The translations under genes were made by a program, and so were the position numbers. Below, piece after piece: positions 4,514 through 5,779 of a stretch of 5,779 nucleotides of DNA. The notes under the pieces were generated by a model. The model saw only the letters and a program-made list of their open reading frames with translations, was not told the DNA's origin and ran no database searches. The first letter of the stretch is position 1. Every line of letters starts with the position of its first letter. This stretch comes from Phycisphaerales bacterium (GTDB lineage: Bacteria > Planctomycetota > Phycisphaerae > Phycisphaerales > SM1A02), in the NCBI GenBank assembly GCA_007125255.1, contig SLDM01000344.1, positions 1-5,779 on the forward strand, given 5' to 3'.

Positions 4514-5779
4514 TCGCTGGCGACCTCCACCTCGATCACAAAGCGGCCCACCGCGGTGACGCGCACCTGCGTCCCTTCCTCGATGAAGCCGTCGATCGAT
4601 TGTACTTCGAAGAGCCGCCCGCCGAAGTCCGCCCGTCCGTGGGGCCGCAGATCCGTCCGCGTCCGGCCGATCTGCCCGACCCGGATCTCGCCGTCATCGG
4701 ACTCATCCGCTGGCTGCTGGTCCTCCGGATCCGATGCATCCTGATCGTCCGAACGCTCGGCACTGTCCGCCGCCGCTGCCCGGGTCGCACTCTGCTCACG
4801 CTGCCCGTGCTCCGGCGCATCCGCGTGCGCCTTGAGGGCATCGGGAGTGCTGAGCTCCGTGCGCAGGACGAGGTGATTCAGGAGCGGGATCGACTTCATC
4901 TGCCGCGCGAACAGCCAGATGATGATGCCCGCACCGAAGAAGGCCGTGAGCACCGCCACCAGTCCCAGCAGCATTTGCTGCTGGCCCTGCGCGGTATCGA
5001 GCCCGCCGGTGACGAACACGCCGACCATGCCGCACAACAGGCTGAGCAGGCCGGCAATGCCGACCACGCCCACCCCGGGCAGCAGGAGCAGTTCGACCAT
5101 CACCAGCGCGATGCCGATGACCACGAGCAGCAACCCCCACCATGCCGCCATTCCCATCAACATCGGGGCGCCGAAGAGCAGAAGCAGGGCAACCAGGGCC
5201 GCCAGCCCGAACAGGCCGGTGCCCGGCGCCGCGATCTCGACGAAGAAGCCGACGAGGAAGACGACGATCAGGAAAATGCGAACGGGAAAGCTCATCAGGA
5301 ACCGCGCCAGCTCTTCCGACCAGTTCTCGTCGTAATACACCACGTCCTGCGCGCCGAAGTACGCGAGCAGTTCCGATTCGTTGCGGACCTTCGCCTGAGC
5401 CAGGCCGTATTCAATCGCGTCTTCGGCCCGGACGACCAGCAACCGTTCGTTGGAGATGACCTGGCGAATGAGCCGGTAGTTTCCCCGATCGGAACGGGTG
5501 ATTTCGGGACGCACATCGGTGCGCGGCCGGGTCAGGCCGTCCTGTGGCTCCTCGTCCGCCGAACCAACCATGTATTCCATGAACGGCTTGAGACGTTTCC
5601 CCAGACGGGTGAGCTCCTGCTCGCTGACATCGCCCGGCCCGGTTCTCGCGGTGTCGGATGGTTCCTCGCCGAAAAGCACTTCGAACTCGCGGCGATTGAC
5701 GAACATGCGCTCGCCGGTCTGTCGGTGCTCGATCAGCCAGAGCTCGACGCCGACGCTGATGAAGGACTGCACGAGGTTC
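4510..5779 (-). CDS. Long NfeD, membrane-bound ClpP-class serine protease (5' end outside window)
   Basis: Long NfeD proteins join an N-terminal ClpP-like Ser-Lys protease, a membrane region and a C-terminal OB-fold. The frame runs off the window edge, so the GTG at 5772 is not the true start and the catalytic Ser and Lys are not visible. Counting from that GTG, the end of the protease domain is recognisable: VELWLIEHRQTGERMFVNRREF (about 9-30), a polar segment, then LLVVRAEDAIEYGLAQAKV (111-129). Five hydrophobic segments follow (about 163-180, 184-205, 208-232, 233-256 and 268-289), then an Ala/Asp/Gln-rich linker (about 310-362), and the OB-fold, VGQIGRTRTDLRPHGRADFG (365-384) to the end. 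Bacillus YqeZ, encoded next to floA, has this architecture. The stop overlaps the start of the short NfeD gene. Protease activity is inferred from the family only. Confidence 0.9.
   Translation of the reverse strand, partial: NLVQSFISVGVELWLIEHRQTGERMFVNRREFEVLFGEEPSDTARTGPGDVSEQELTRLGKRLKPFMEYMVGSADEEPQDGLTRPRTDVRPEITRSDRGNYRLIRQVISNERLLVVRAEDAIEYGLAQAKVRNESELLAYFGAQDVVYYDENWSEELARFLMSFPVRIFLIVVFLVGFFVEIAAPGTGLFGLAALVALLLLFGAPMLMGMAAWWGLLLVVIGIALVMVELLLLPGVGVVGIAGLLSLLCGMVGVFVTGGLDTAQGQQQMLLGLVAVLTAFFGAGIIIWLFARQMKSIPLLNHLVLRTELSTPDALKAHADAPEHGQREQSATRAAAADSAERSDDQDASDPEDQQPADESDDGEIRVGQIGRTRTDLRPHGRADFGGRLFEVQSIDGFIEEGTQVRVTAVGRFVIEVEVASE

Noticed and set aside
5770..5772. GTG 5772 as the start of the long NfeD
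   Set aside because: The frame stays open to the window edge, and the first visible residues already match the interior of the ClpP-like domain, so the gene starts beyond 5779.

Overview
The window is GC-rich and bacterial. It holds five genes or gene fragments plus two repeat-filled gaps. The long NfeD, short NfeD and FloA-type flotillin run, the FloA variant with a small insert after its membrane anchor, the weak or absent Shine-Dalgarno sites at GTG starts, and the repeat-rich spacers together suggest Planctomycetota, perhaps Phycisphaerae. That placement is inference from gene content, not from a marker gene.

Layout. Bases 1-50 are the 3' end of an upstream plus-strand gene with an acidic tail. 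After 18 bases, truD (tRNA pseudouridine-13 synthase, 69-1337, plus strand) follows, read from a GTG. From 1338 to 1727 there is a non-coding gap between convergent genes. It contains a GA-rich inverted repeat flanking four perfect copies of a 14-bp unit, and near its right edge a strong hairpin. The rest of the window is on the minus strand, in the order of transcription: a long NfeD whose ClpP-like N-terminus lies outside the window (4510 to beyond 5779), a short NfeD overlapping it by ATGA (3950-4513), a 392-bp gap with a hairpin, an 8-bp tandem repeat and a GA-rich relic, then floA (2511-3557) and, 24 bases later, a family 2 glycosyltransferase of the dolichol-phosphate-mannose-synthase type (1728-2486).

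How they may work together. Long NfeD proteins are membrane-bound ClpP-class proteases. Short NfeD proteins carry the same membrane and OB-fold parts without the protease. FloA is an SPFH scaffold that assembles in the inner membrane. Their linkage is established (for example yqeZ-yqfA in Bacillus) and is thought to reflect a membrane quality-control or microdomain function. The glycosyltransferase is probably co-transcribed with floA, which would place a sugar-transfer step in the same unit; this is inference. The gap between the two nfeD genes and floA looks like a transcriptional boundary, so floA-GT may have its own promoter.

I see no RNA gene, CRISPR array, insertion sequence with transposase, or clearly new system. 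The points most worth a second look are the repeat elements, the altered NxFG motif of TruD, and the glycosyltransferase attached to the flotillin genes.
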